Of a stretch of 51,209 bases of DNA, positions 9,567 through 17,356 are shown piece by piece. The stretch's first letter is position 1; every line of letters begins with the position of its first letter. This DNA comes from Nitrospirota bacterium (GTDB taxonomy: Bacteria > Nitrospirota > Thermodesulfovibrionia > SZUA-242): assembly GCA_027021335.1 (NCBI GenBank), contig JALUUO010000040.1, forward strand, positions 1 through 51,209, given 5' to 3'. The notes under the pieces were generated by a model. That model ran no database searches. It was not told the DNA's origin and saw nothing but the letters and a program-made list of their open reading frames with translations. Position numbers and translations under genes: made by a program.

Positions 9567-9845
9567 TAAATTTAGCTTAATATTAATTTAAGACATGGGT
9601 TTTGAACTATTCAGCATAGCTTCGTCTCTGCCAAGTCCTTAGCTAATTCTTCAATATTCAAAGTATCAGGCTGGCTGCGGCCTAAAGAAGGCGATAAGCA
9701 CAAAGTTCACTGCATATTATATTTCTGTCGATGGGGAGGTTTAACTTACGGTAAAATAAGGTATTTTATAAAAACGCAAAAACTACGAGATTCCCCCTGG
9801 GCTCATCTACTCCCCCCTTATATTGAGCCATTACCGGGAATCATA
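9567..9845. other. Gap between dsrC and the RsbRD-dsrMKJOP unit
   Basis: About 280 bases upstream of the RsbRD gene with no credible ORF. This stretch should contain the minus-strand promoter of the dsrMKJOP unit, because the terminator at 9846-9880 cuts it off from dsrC. The A/T-rich part around 9745-9780 is the likeliest place, but no convincing -35/-10 pair is visible. Confidence 0.4.
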
Positions 9846-9880
9846 AAAACAGGCGGCTTTTACGAGCCGCCTGTTTTTTA
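9846..9880 (-). terminator. Rho-independent terminator after dsrC
   Basis: A 13-base stem (AAAACAGGCGGCT at 9846-9858 pairing with AGCCGCCTGTTTT at 9865-9877) encloses a six-base loop and has a T run on both sides. It starts seven bases beyond the dsrC stop codon. It separates dsrC transcription from the dsrMKJOP unit. Confidence 0.9.
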
Positions 9881-9887
9881 ATCTTGA

Positions 9888-10223
9888 CTATACGCAACCG
9901 GTAGGTTTTGGAAGTCCTGCAATTTTACATGCCTGCTTGGCAGGACCGCTGGGATAAAGCTGGTAAAGGTATTTTGTGTTTCCTTTATCCGGCCCCATCT
10001 TTTTTCCGATCTCTTTGACAAGTATCTTGATCATAGGAGCAATGTTGAACTGTTTGAAGTAGTCACGGAGAAAGTTTACAACCTCCCAATGTGCCTCGGT
10101 CATCTCAATCTCCTCTACTTCGGCAAAATATTTGGCTATATCCATGTTCCATTCCTCAGGATCTACTAAAAACCCGTCCTCATCAAGCTCATATGTTTTT
10201 CCTGCTACCTCAATTTCTGACAT
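9888..10223 (-). CDS. dsrC: DsrC, sulfur carrier substrate of the Dsr system
   Basis: 111 residues of the DsrC/TusE family. The flexible C-terminal arm ends in KQACKIAGLPKPTGCV, with cysteines at 99 and the penultimate position 110. Ten residues lie between them, the spacing that marks true DsrC rather than TusE, which keeps only the last one. DsrC carries the sulfur from sulfite reductase as a trisulfide that the DsrMK module reduces. The start follows AAAAGGAGAG at ideal spacing, suggesting strong translation as expected for this abundant protein. It is monocistronic, with its own terminator. Confidence 0.97.
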   Translation of the reverse strand: MSEIEVAGKTYELDEDGFLVDPEEWNMDIAKYFAEVEEIEMTEAHWEVVNFLRDYFKQFNIAPMIKILVKEIGKKMGPDKGNTKYLYQLYPSGPAKQACKIAGLPKPTGCV

Positions 10224-10503
10224 TTGATATTCTCTCCTTTTTGTCTCTTGCGATTTTCCCCCTGAAAAGCGACCAGCCCCACGGACCCTCCCGCTCTCTA
10301 GTCTAGTTTAATACGCATACCCTGGCACCGGATATCCAGACTTTATATTAAACCTTATTACCAACTCTATAAAACAAGTTGCAATCGGCTCACCAGTTGG
10401 ACCACTTAATTTACTATAGGCATACTATTTCGGTCAAATAAAAAATGCTTATAGATGCATTGAGCGCTTTTATCGTCAATCGAATAACCTGAATGCTTAT
10501 TGT

Positions 10504-10911
10504 TCATGATTCAGCTCTTTCTTCGTCACGAAGAATTACAAAAAAATAAAGCTTGCCCGCAGGTTCATACCTGTCGCCTGGCTCGCTTATCCTGTGTGTA
10601 CGCAGATCATAGCTGAGAGTGACCTGTCTGTAGTCAACGTCAGGCTCCATAGACCATGCCCTGTCCCAGTCCCCACCACACCCGGCGGTCATTACCTCGA
10701 TTATAGCCTCTCCTCCATGGTTGCCGGTTTCATCGAATATAAATATAGCCCCGCAACATAAGCATGAGCCCCCTGGAAAGCCGCTTAACTTCGTCTGCTC
10801 AAGCTGATGTGGACGCTCGATAATAGTCCCGCAGAAAGGACAGGAAGCCTCTTTGTTCCCCCTTGGCTTAAGACCATATCTCTGCTTCTTTCTGTTTTTC
10901 CCTTTGTTCAT
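10504..10911 (-). CDS. Hypothetical zinc-ribbon protein
   Basis: About 135 residues. Near the N-terminus are two cysteine pairs, CPFC (about residue 24) and CLCC (about 51), typical of a zinc ribbon. A region with WDRAW and a C-terminal strand-rich tail (KLYFFVILRDEER) follows. I do not recognise a named family. TTG at 10914 and ATG at 10911 are adjacent possible starts; ATG is chosen. It lies 25 bases downstream of the TPR gene on the same strand, probably in one transcript, and 280 bases upstream of dsrC. A link to sulfur metabolism is possible from position only. Confidence 0.7.
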   Translation of the reverse strand: MNKGKNRKKQRYGLKPRGNKEASCPFCGTIIERPHQLEQTKLSGFPGGSCLCCGAIFIFDETGNHGGEAIIEVMTAGCGGDWDRAWSMEPDVDYRQVTLSYDLRTHRISEPGDRYEPAGKLYFFVILRDEERAES

Positions 10912-10939
10912 CAAGCGTATCTTTTGCTTTAGGCCTTAT

Positions 10940-11560
10940 TTATTCCTTGTCCATCCGCTCTCTCAGGTCATTGTAAAAATCCGGATGCACCGGAAATCCT
11001 TCTCTCAGCGCTTTTTTTACATAGTCCATCGATTTAGCATAATCCTCTTTGTAATAAAGGGCAACAGCTATATTGTTGTATGCAAGGCCGGAATGCGGCT
11101 CAAATTCCAGTAGTTTTCCAGCAACAAAAATACTTCGGTCATAATCACCCTTTTCAAGGTAGGCCCAGGAAAGATTTTTGTACGCATCTGCATTACGCGG
11201 ATCGATGAATAACGCCTCTTCACACTCATTTATTGCCGTGTCAAAATCTCCCTTTTGAATAAAGGCAGCAGCCAGGTTCACAAAAGCCGTAGGGTGATCA
11301 GGATTTATTTGTGTAGCGGTCTCGTTTTCTTTGATCGACTCATCCAGTCTGCCCTGTTCCATGTATACAGCACCCAAGCCGATCCTCGCGCCATAATGCT
11401 TCGGATTGCCTTTAATGATTTCCAGAAAAAGCTTCTCAGCCCTGCCTGTATCACCACCAGAGGCACACTCTACAGCAAGGCTGTATTTCATCTCCGGATT
11501 ATCCAAGGGAGAACAAAACTCAAGACCTCCGCTGCTGTCTGGTTCATTTTTGTTAGACAT
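10940..11560 (-). CDS. TPR-repeat protein
   Basis: 206 residues made largely of tandem tetratricopeptide repeats from about residue 25. The alternating A/G-Y/L-F patterns are clear, for example LGAVYMEQGRLDESIKENE, LAAAFIQKGDFDTAINECE, LSWAYLEKGDYDRSIFVAG and NIAVALYYKEDYAKSMDYV. There is no signal peptide, so a cytoplasmic protein-protein adaptor is likely. The ATG at 11560 follows AAGGAT. It probably heads a two-gene unit with the zinc-ribbon gene downstream. Confidence 0.85.
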   Translation of the reverse strand: MSNKNEPDSSGGLEFCSPLDNPEMKYSLAVECASGGDTGRAEKLFLEIIKGNPKHYGARIGLGAVYMEQGRLDESIKENETATQINPDHPTAFVNLAAAFIQKGDFDTAINECEEALFIDPRNADAYKNLSWAYLEKGDYDRSIFVAGKLLEFEPHSGLAYNNIAVALYYKEDYAKSMDYVKKALREGFPVHPDFYNDLRERMDKE

Positions 11561-11819
11561 GTATTTATTATCCTTCCTTTAAAAACAATTTTTAAAAAAC
11601 TAGTTAATCAAGCTTATTATCAGTGTCCGCCGTTGACATCCTATCACAGTTCCGTCGGGATTGACAATTTAGCCACCATGAGATCATAAACAGGAGTAAT
11701 TGGCATAAAAGAACCCGGTTCAGGTTAAAATATAAAATTAGTTATAATTCAACAGTTATTCATTCAAAAATGTATTAACGAAATTATTTCCGACACAGAC
11801 TGGAGTTTAATCGTTTTTT

Positions 11820-13034
11820 ATGACAAGCATGAAACACGACACTGTAGTAGAAAATTCGCATAAGTACCTGATGCACACCTATGCAAGGCATCCGGTCGCT
11901 CTTTTGAAGGGACGTGGAATGCGGGTATTATCAGGAGACGGCCGGGAATACCTTGACTTTATAGCCGGGATCGCTGTCAACAGCCTTGGACACTGCCATC
12001 CAAAGGTGGTGGTTGCTCTTCAAAAACAGGCACAGAGGCTTCTTCATGTTTCCAACCTCTACCATATAGTGCCGCAGACAAAGCTGGCCGAACTCCTGGT
12101 AAAGAACTCATTTGCCGATAAAGTTTTTTTCTGCAACTCCGGAGCCGAAGCTGTTGAAGCTGCTGTAAAACTTGCCAGGAAGTTTTCTAAGGATGAGTTC
12201 GGGCAGGACCGTTACGAGGTTGTGGCTGCTCAAGAATCGTTCCACGGACGAACAATGGCAGCACTATCAGCAACAGGACAGGAGAAATACTGGAGGGGGT
12301 TTGGTCCAATGCTGCAAGGCTTCCGTTTCGTTCCTTTTAACAACCTGGAGAGCCTTAAGGCGGCTATTGGACAGCATGTCTGCGCGGTTCTGTTGGAACC
12401 CATACAAGCGGAAGGAGGAATTAAAATACCCCATCCCGACTACCTGCACCGCGTGCGTGAGATATGTGATAAAAAAAATGTGCTATTGATACTGGATGAA
12501 ATCCAGACCGGTATCGGCCGAACCGGCAAACTATTCGCCCACGAACACAGCGGTATAACCCCTGACATTATGACACTTGCAAAAGGCCTGGGCGGCGGTG
12601 TGGCAATAGGGGCGATGCTGGCCACCGACCGTGTGGCCAAAGCTTTTGTTCCCGGCAGTCATGCATCAACATTCGGCGGCAATCCGATTGCCTGCGCCAC
12701 TGCCCTGGCCACTCTGGAAACCATCCTGGAGGATGGAGTGATAATCAATGCGGCAGAGAGAATGGGCAGATACCTTATTAAACGCCTTGAAGGCGTCCAG
12801 TCAAAGTTCCCCGGCCTTATCCGGGAAGTCCGGGGAGTCGGACTGCTTTGTGGGATGGAGCTTGTCGGCGTAGACTGCTCCAAAGTGGTAAAGGCGGCTA
12901 TGGATGTAGGGCTTTTAATAGCCTGTGCCGGCACAAACGTTATCAGGTTTTCACCCCCACTTATCGTCACTGAGGAGGATATAGACGAAATGATCAATCT
13001 GCTCACAAAAATACTGGCTGATTTTGAGGCGTAA
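11820..13034 (+). CDS. argD: Acetylornithine aminotransferase
   Basis: 404 residues of the class III PLP aminotransferases. ArgD converts N-acetylglutamate semialdehyde to N-acetylornithine in arginine synthesis. Visible landmarks are FIAGIAVNSLGHCHPKV, FFCNSGAEAVEAAVKLARKF (cofactor phosphate binding), LLILDEIQTGIGRTG with the PLP-pyridine aspartate, TLAKGLGGGVAIGAM with the Schiff-base lysine, and HASTFGGNPIACA. Neither ATG at 11820 nor the one at 11829 has an obvious ribosome binding site. It is followed four bases later by argF, so the two form an arginine operon. Confidence 0.95.
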   Translation: MTSMKHDTVVENSHKYLMHTYARHPVALLKGRGMRVLSGDGREYLDFIAGIAVNSLGHCHPKVVVALQKQAQRLLHVSNLYHIVPQTKLAELLVKNSFADKVFFCNSGAEAVEAAVKLARKFSKDEFGQDRYEVVAAQESFHGRTMAALSATGQEKYWRGFGPMLQGFRFVPFNNLESLKAAIGQHVCAVLLEPIQAEGGIKIPHPDYLHRVREICDKKNVLLILDEIQTGIGRTGKLFAHEHSGITPDIMTLAKGLGGGVAIGAMLATDRVAKAFVPGSHASTFGGNPIACATALATLETILEDGVIINAAERMGRYLIKRLEGVQSKFPGLIREVRGVGLLCGMELVGVDCSKVVKAAMDVGLLIACAGTNVIRFSPPLIVTEEDIDEMINLLTKILADFEA

Positions 13035-13038
13035 TATA

Positions 13039-13947
13039 ATGATAAAACGGGACTTTCTTAACGTTTTCGATTTCACAAAGGAGGAGATCCTGGCCATCCT
13101 TAAACGTGCCGCCGAGCTAAAACTGAACCCGGCCTCCACGCCGTCAGTGCTGAAAGACAAGATAGTTGGTATGCTTTTTGACAAATCTTCGACCAGAACA
13201 AGGGTTTCTTTTGAAGTCGGCATTCTTCAACTGGGTGGCAATTCCATCTTCCTGACTTCCGCCGGCATGCAGCTAGGCAGGGGTGAAACCGTGCATGATA
13301 CAGCCAGGGTTTTATCCAGGTACCTGGACGCCATAGTAATAAGAACCTATGCACATGAAATCATAGAGGAATTTGCAACGCATGCCTCTATACCGATAAT
13401 AAACGCCCTTACGGACCTGCATCATCCCTGCCAAGCATTGGCGGACATGCTGACAATATATGAAAAAAAACAGACCTACAACCTGAAAATGGCTTACCTG
13501 GGTGACGGCAATAACGTGGCACACTCGCTTATTCAGGTTGCATCACGCCTTGGAACCGAGCTTGTTATTGCCTGCCCGGAGGGATATGCTCCGGATGCTC
13601 AACTTCTTGAAGACGCCATTGCGGAATCGTCAGCCGGAATCAGGGTGCTGACAGACCCGGCAGAGGCCGCCAGGGATGCCGATGTCCTTTATACCGATAC
13701 CTGGGTAAGCATGGGGCAGGAGGATAAGACAAAAGACAGGGATATCCTTTTTAGAGACTTCCAGGTAAACGACCACCTGCTGAAAGCTGCAAAACCCGAC
13801 AGCATAGTAATGCACTGCCTGCCGGCACATAGGGGACATGAGATAACCGATTCCGTCATGGACGGCCCCCACAGCGTTGTTTTCGATCAGGCTGAAAACC
13901 GCTTGCACTCACAGAAAGCAGTTCTGGAGTTTTTGCTTCCCGGCTGA
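13039..13947 (+). CDS. argF: Ornithine carbamoyltransferase
   Basis: 302 residues. The enzyme joins carbamoyl phosphate to ornithine to give citrulline. The carbamoyl-phosphate loop KSSTRTRVSFE, the HHPCQALADM motif and the ornithine-binding HCLPAHRG signature are all intact. The frame extends upstream to a TTG at 13024 inside argD, but the ATG at 13039 is preferred because GAGG lies nine bases before it and the protein then begins at the usual position for the family. Carbamoyl phosphate would come from carB at 33550. Confidence 0.95.
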   Translation: MIKRDFLNVFDFTKEEILAILKRAAELKLNPASTPSVLKDKIVGMLFDKSSTRTRVSFEVGILQLGGNSIFLTSAGMQLGRGETVHDTARVLSRYLDAIVIRTYAHEIIEEFATHASIPIINALTDLHHPCQALADMLTIYEKKQTYNLKMAYLGDGNNVAHSLIQVASRLGTELVIACPEGYAPDAQLLEDAIAESSAGIRVLTDPAEAARDADVLYTDTWVSMGQEDKTKDRDILFRDFQVNDHLLKAAKPDSIVMHCLPAHRGHEITDSVMDGPHSVVFDQAENRLHSQKAVLEFLLPG

Positions 13948-13955
13948 AAGATGGT

Positions 13956-14573
13956 TCATTGATAGGCCGACTTATCACCGATATCATAGTGCAACGGCAT
14001 AAACACCTTTCGGAGTGTAAAGAAGAAAAGAGTTACCGCTATAACGTCTATGCAGGCTATTGCCGGTACGGATGAAAGCATGCCGGCCCCTGCAAGCACC
14101 AAGTAGACCGGCATAGCTAAGGCAAGCAGGTAACCTTCCAGCAGTTTAAAGCAGAAAGCCTCTTTTGCGGTAATAAAGCCAAGACAGCCTGCAAGCGGAA
14201 GAAGAAGAAGCGGGCCAAACCAGTTACTTAAAACAGCGACGGCCGGGTTTCCATCGCCAAGAAGCAGCAGGTAAAGAAAGCCTGCAAACGCCAGGAAGTA
14301 AAGCCTCTTAAGAACTCTGTGAAAACTGCTCACATAAAGGTGAATAAAAAAAACGCTAAGCCCCACAGAGAGAAAAAGTCCTGATAAAAGAAGGCCCGGA
14401 TACGTAACCTTTCCGGATACAATGATATTCTGAATGTCTTCACCTGGTCCAAGGGTGCTTATAAGCGCGAGTGTTCCTATAAATACTGAGGAAAGTCCTA
14501 TCCCAAGCCTGTAGAGAACCACCGAAATCTTGTCCTTTTTAGTAAGCGGCTGATACTGCTCGATGTCTCCCAA
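13956..14573 (-). CDS. Integral membrane protein, possibly DUF2301-like
   Basis: 205 residues with about six hydrophobic segments and a KEAFCFKLLEGYLLALAMP stretch resembling the uncharacterised DUF2301 membrane family. The family call is from memory of pattern and is tentative. The start is TTG at 14573 with AGGAG eleven bases upstream. It converges tail to tail with argF (nine bases between stops) and is separated from the outer-membrane barrel gene by a terminator. Function is unknown. Confidence 0.7.
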   Translation of the reverse strand: MGDIEQYQPLTKKDKISVVLYRLGIGLSSVFIGTLALISTLGPGEDIQNIIVSGKVTYPGLLLSGLFLSVGLSVFFIHLYVSSFHRVLKRLYFLAFAGFLYLLLLGDGNPAVAVLSNWFGPLLLLPLAGCLGFITAKEAFCFKLLEGYLLALAMPVYLVLAGAGMLSSVPAIACIDVIAVTLFFFTLRKVFMPLHYDIGDKSAYQ

Positions 14574-14604
14574 ACTGTTATTATCTCCTGGTCAAAACTC
14601 AATT

Positions 14605-14640
14605 TATAAAAAAGGCCGGAGGGGATCTTCCCCGCCGGCC
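14605..14640 (-). terminator. Rho-independent terminator after the outer-membrane barrel gene
   Basis: An eleven-base arm GGCCGGAGGGG (14614-14624) pairs with CCCCGCCGGCC (14630-14640) across a five-base loop, with one mismatch. On the minus strand it is followed by a T run. It lies about 30 bases after the stop of the gene at 14668-16206. Confidence 0.85.
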
Positions 14641-14667
14641 CGCTTGAAAGATCTAAGGTGCAACTTA

Positions 14668-16206
14668 TTAGAATATGTAAATAAGCGAGATTTTCCCAAA
14701 AAGGGTATTCTCAATCCCTGACAGCAGGTACGTACCGGTAAAGAGCACGTCCTGGTTAACTGTGGCATCCAGTATTAGTGAATCAGTAAACTTAACAGTC
14801 GCACCCAGGGAAATGGAAGTAGGTAAGTCATCCGATAGGATAGTTTTTTCTTCTGTTTTATAGTCAACAACACTATTTATTTGCCCGGCAGTTGTCCCAG
14901 CTTCTTCATAGTAATTTTTTGTCGTGGTTTTTGTTGTCTTGCTCTTATACAAGGCCTTTGAAATACCCAAACGGGTCGAAATTTTCTTGGTCGTCTGGTT
15001 TTCAAAAGCGATACGCAGCGGAATAGAAATACTAGAGATATCCTGCTCTATGTCTTGCCCATTTATAGGCCCAAGTGGATCACCGTATGTAGTTGTACCT
15101 GCACTATCAACGAATTTATCATCATTAACAGTGTTCACTAGTGATAGAGTGCTTGAACTGTAGTCAAGCCCAATTACGCCCACAAAAAGATTTTTGTCGT
15201 TTATCTTCTTATTGTATGCAGTATCAAGACCGAAACCCATCGACGAGTCTTCCCTCTTACCTGATTTTGAATCTATCGAACTAGAATGGTAATTAGTGGA
15301 TGTATCACTAGTCGTTGTCTCAGTTCTTGTTTTTACTTTGCTCGAGTTATCAACAGAAGCAATGCGAAGGGTGGTCAGAAGAACCGAGCTATCTGTTTTA
15401 AGCAGTTTTCCTCTCACAAGCAGGCCTATGTTCATAGCTCCGTCGCTTTCAAGCGTATCCTCTTGATTCGTAGTAGTAGTCACAGAAGTTACTGTGTCCA
15501 AAGATTTATTATACAATTTCTCCTTATTGCTTAGAGATGGAAGTCCTAAGGAAAGAGAGACATCAACAGGCAGTGCCTTCAGTGCAACGCCCACAGTTAA
15601 ATTAATGTCACTTGATGACTGAGTAGTTTCCTTGGTTTCTGTAGTACTGGTTGGGTCAGAAGCTGCAGGTCCTATATCTGGCCCGGTATTTTCATCCGAA
15701 TAGGTACTGTAATTTAGGCGAACACCGAGAAGAGCAACATCACCAAGATCTGTGCCGTAAAACAGGTCAAACTTGTTATTCGGATTTTTGGCAGAAGGGG
15801 CGCTACCTAGCAAGGCGACAGGGCCAAGACTCTTCCCTATGACATCATTATCCATTTCAGAAATACGTCCCTTGTACTCTCTGCCCAGGTAGAGGCCGAA
15901 TGTGCCTATAGATGTTTTGTAATTTGCGCCGCCCCATTGGTTTGTTATTTCATTATTCATACGGGGCCCGGGCCCGTCAGCAGGATTCGTATAATCACCA
16001 AACTCGCCATAAGCCCGGTTATTATAAGTGTTGATAAAGGCTGGATTGCTCCAGATATTGAAATCGTCATCGGTCTGCCAGTTCTGTAATCCCATGCCGT
16101 CCAGACGAGCATTGGTTACATCCCAACCATCGATACTCTGAGCATGCGCCGAAGAAACTCCGACTACAAACATTACACTGAAAACAAAAAGCATTAATCT
16201 TTTCAA
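14668..16206 (-). CDS. Predicted outer-membrane beta-barrel protein
   Basis: 512 residues. An N-terminal signal peptide (LMLFVFSVMFVVGVSSAHA, cleavage after AHA) precedes a mature part rich in alternating, Ser/Thr-heavy strands. The last residue is phenylalanine (KISLIYIF), the usual barrel insertion signal. Near the mature N-terminus is the RLDGMGLQNWQTDDDFNIWS/NPA pattern seen in FadL- or PorV-like proteins. The start is TTG at 16206, eight bases after GGAGG; an ATG at 16194 would shorten the signal. Function is unknown, with a porin or lipid or hydrophobe transporter most likely. Confidence 0.75.
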   Translation of the reverse strand: MKRLMLFVFSVMFVVGVSSAHAQSIDGWDVTNARLDGMGLQNWQTDDDFNIWSNPAFINTYNNRAYGEFGDYTNPADGPGPRMNNEITNQWGGANYKTSIGTFGLYLGREYKGRISEMDNDVIGKSLGPVALLGSAPSAKNPNNKFDLFYGTDLGDVALLGVRLNYSTYSDENTGPDIGPAASDPTSTTETKETTQSSSDINLTVGVALKALPVDVSLSLGLPSLSNKEKLYNKSLDTVTSVTTTTNQEDTLESDGAMNIGLLVRGKLLKTDSSVLLTTLRIASVDNSSKVKTRTETTTSDTSTNYHSSSIDSKSGKREDSSMGFGLDTAYNKKINDKNLFVGVIGLDYSSSTLSLVNTVNDDKFVDSAGTTTYGDPLGPINGQDIEQDISSISIPLRIAFENQTTKKISTRLGISKALYKSKTTKTTTKNYYEEAGTTAGQINSVVDYKTEEKTILSDDLPTSISLGATVKFTDSLILDATVNQDVLFTGTYLLSGIENTLFGKISLIYIF

Positions 16207-16584
16207 AAGTCTAACCTCCAGTTAAAGTTTTTTTTGTTATTATGAGACAACATCTATTAATATTAATAATTAGCTGAGAAATGTTTTAACAAAATATTCA
16301 TGGTTTCTGATAATACATGCCCTCCTTTCTTTGCTTTTTCTTATGGCTTTTAAAAAGCTGCAATACCGCAATTAATTTAATCATGTTTGCGGGCATTTAT
16401 CCAAAAAGAACAAACTACGGATATTTAAATTCAGGACGTATAATCATACGAAGCCTGTAAATACTTTGTCAATAAGTCATTTAATTTAACTTTTGCTGTT
16501 TTTGCCAAAACAGTATAGTTTGAAGATCAACCTGTGCCAAAAGGCAGCGGATATCCAACCAGCAAGTAGTCACTCTGATACCGG
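16207..16584. other. Intergenic region, 378 bases, no gene seen
   Basis: A/T-rich stretch with the TAACTGGAGGTTAG ribosome binding site of the barrel gene at its left end and no ORF on either strand worth keeping. It presumably holds the barrel gene promoter. No terminator-like stem was found after the LptC-like gene. Confidence 0.5.
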
Positions 16585-17295
16585 TTATAAAAGCTTTACT
16601 GCAAAATTCAAATCCACTTTTATCCCTTTTCCACTTGCCACGCCCTTGGGGGTCTGTGCTATATATTTTCCAGGGACCTTGAAAACTTTGTCTTTACCGT
16701 CCCAGATAACTGATCTGCTTTTTATAAGTTTTTTTGAGAGCACATTCTCGATGCTGGCTCTTACCAGTTTTGTCTCTTTCGTATTTAAATCTATATAGGC
16801 CTCTTTGGCCTTAACCACAAATGAGAGAGTATCAACCTTATATACTTTAAGGGTAAGCCCCTTTTTTATCACTCCCCTTGTTATTTGCCCCCTTTTAGTT
16901 AACTCGTACGTATTTTTTTTGCCAAAAGAAAGCAGGCCTTTGCCAAAAGAAAATAGCTCTGCATTTGAATAGGTCGCATTATCCAGATATATTTCCAGCC
17001 TGAGATTAGAAAACGTAGCTTCATTGAGTGATTTTACATTAAAAATCCAGAATCTCCTGGGATTCACCTTAAACTCATCAGCCTCTATCTTGACTGTAAG
17101 CCTATTGTTTTCGTAGGCGGTTTGCAGTAATTTCTCGATCTTTACAGGATATGGAGAAAGCCGCTCAGCTTTATGAGAGGCCGGCGGCATCTCCACTTGA
17201 TCGATTCTCCATACAACAAAGCCTAAAGATAAAACGATTACAGTTACAAAAAAAAACTTTTTGAATTCAACAATTTCTGTTTCTGTTTTAATCAA
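16585..17295 (-). CDS. LptC-like membrane-anchored protein
   Basis: 236 residues with one N-terminal membrane helix (FFFVTVIVLSLGFVVWRI) and a periplasmic part with strand-rich character. The C-terminal third (IWDGKDKVFKVPGKYIAQ followed by TPKGVASGKGIKVDL) matches the pattern of LptC/LptA beta-jellyroll proteins, which bind lipopolysaccharide in transit. No other lpt genes lie nearby, so it may be a specialised homologue. The frame begins at TTG (17295) without a ribosome binding site, so the exact start is uncertain. It follows the lipoprotein gene by 61 bases on the same strand. Confidence 0.6.
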   Translation of the reverse strand: MIKTETEIVEFKKFFFVTVIVLSLGFVVWRIDQVEMPPASHKAERLSPYPVKIEKLLQTAYENNRLTVKIEADEFKVNPRRFWIFNVKSLNEATFSNLRLEIYLDNATYSNAELFSFGKGLLSFGKKNTYELTKRGQITRGVIKKGLTLKVYKVDTLSFVVKAKEAYIDLNTKETKLVRASIENVLSKKLIKSRSVIWDGKDKVFKVPGKYIAQTPKGVASGKGIKVDLNFAVKLL

Positions 17296-17356
17296 AGCAA
17301 GTGCACTAATAATCGCCGGCCTTAAGTTCGCTTATACAGGCCTGGTTATAACAGCA

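Noticed and set aside
11561-11819. tRNA or small gene between the TPR gene and argD
   Set aside because: No cloverleaf, TPsiC-type motif or coding frame with ribosome binding site could be seen.
13024-13038. TTG start for argF five codons upstream
   Set aside because: The ATG at 13039 has better ribosome binding site spacing, and the family begins there.
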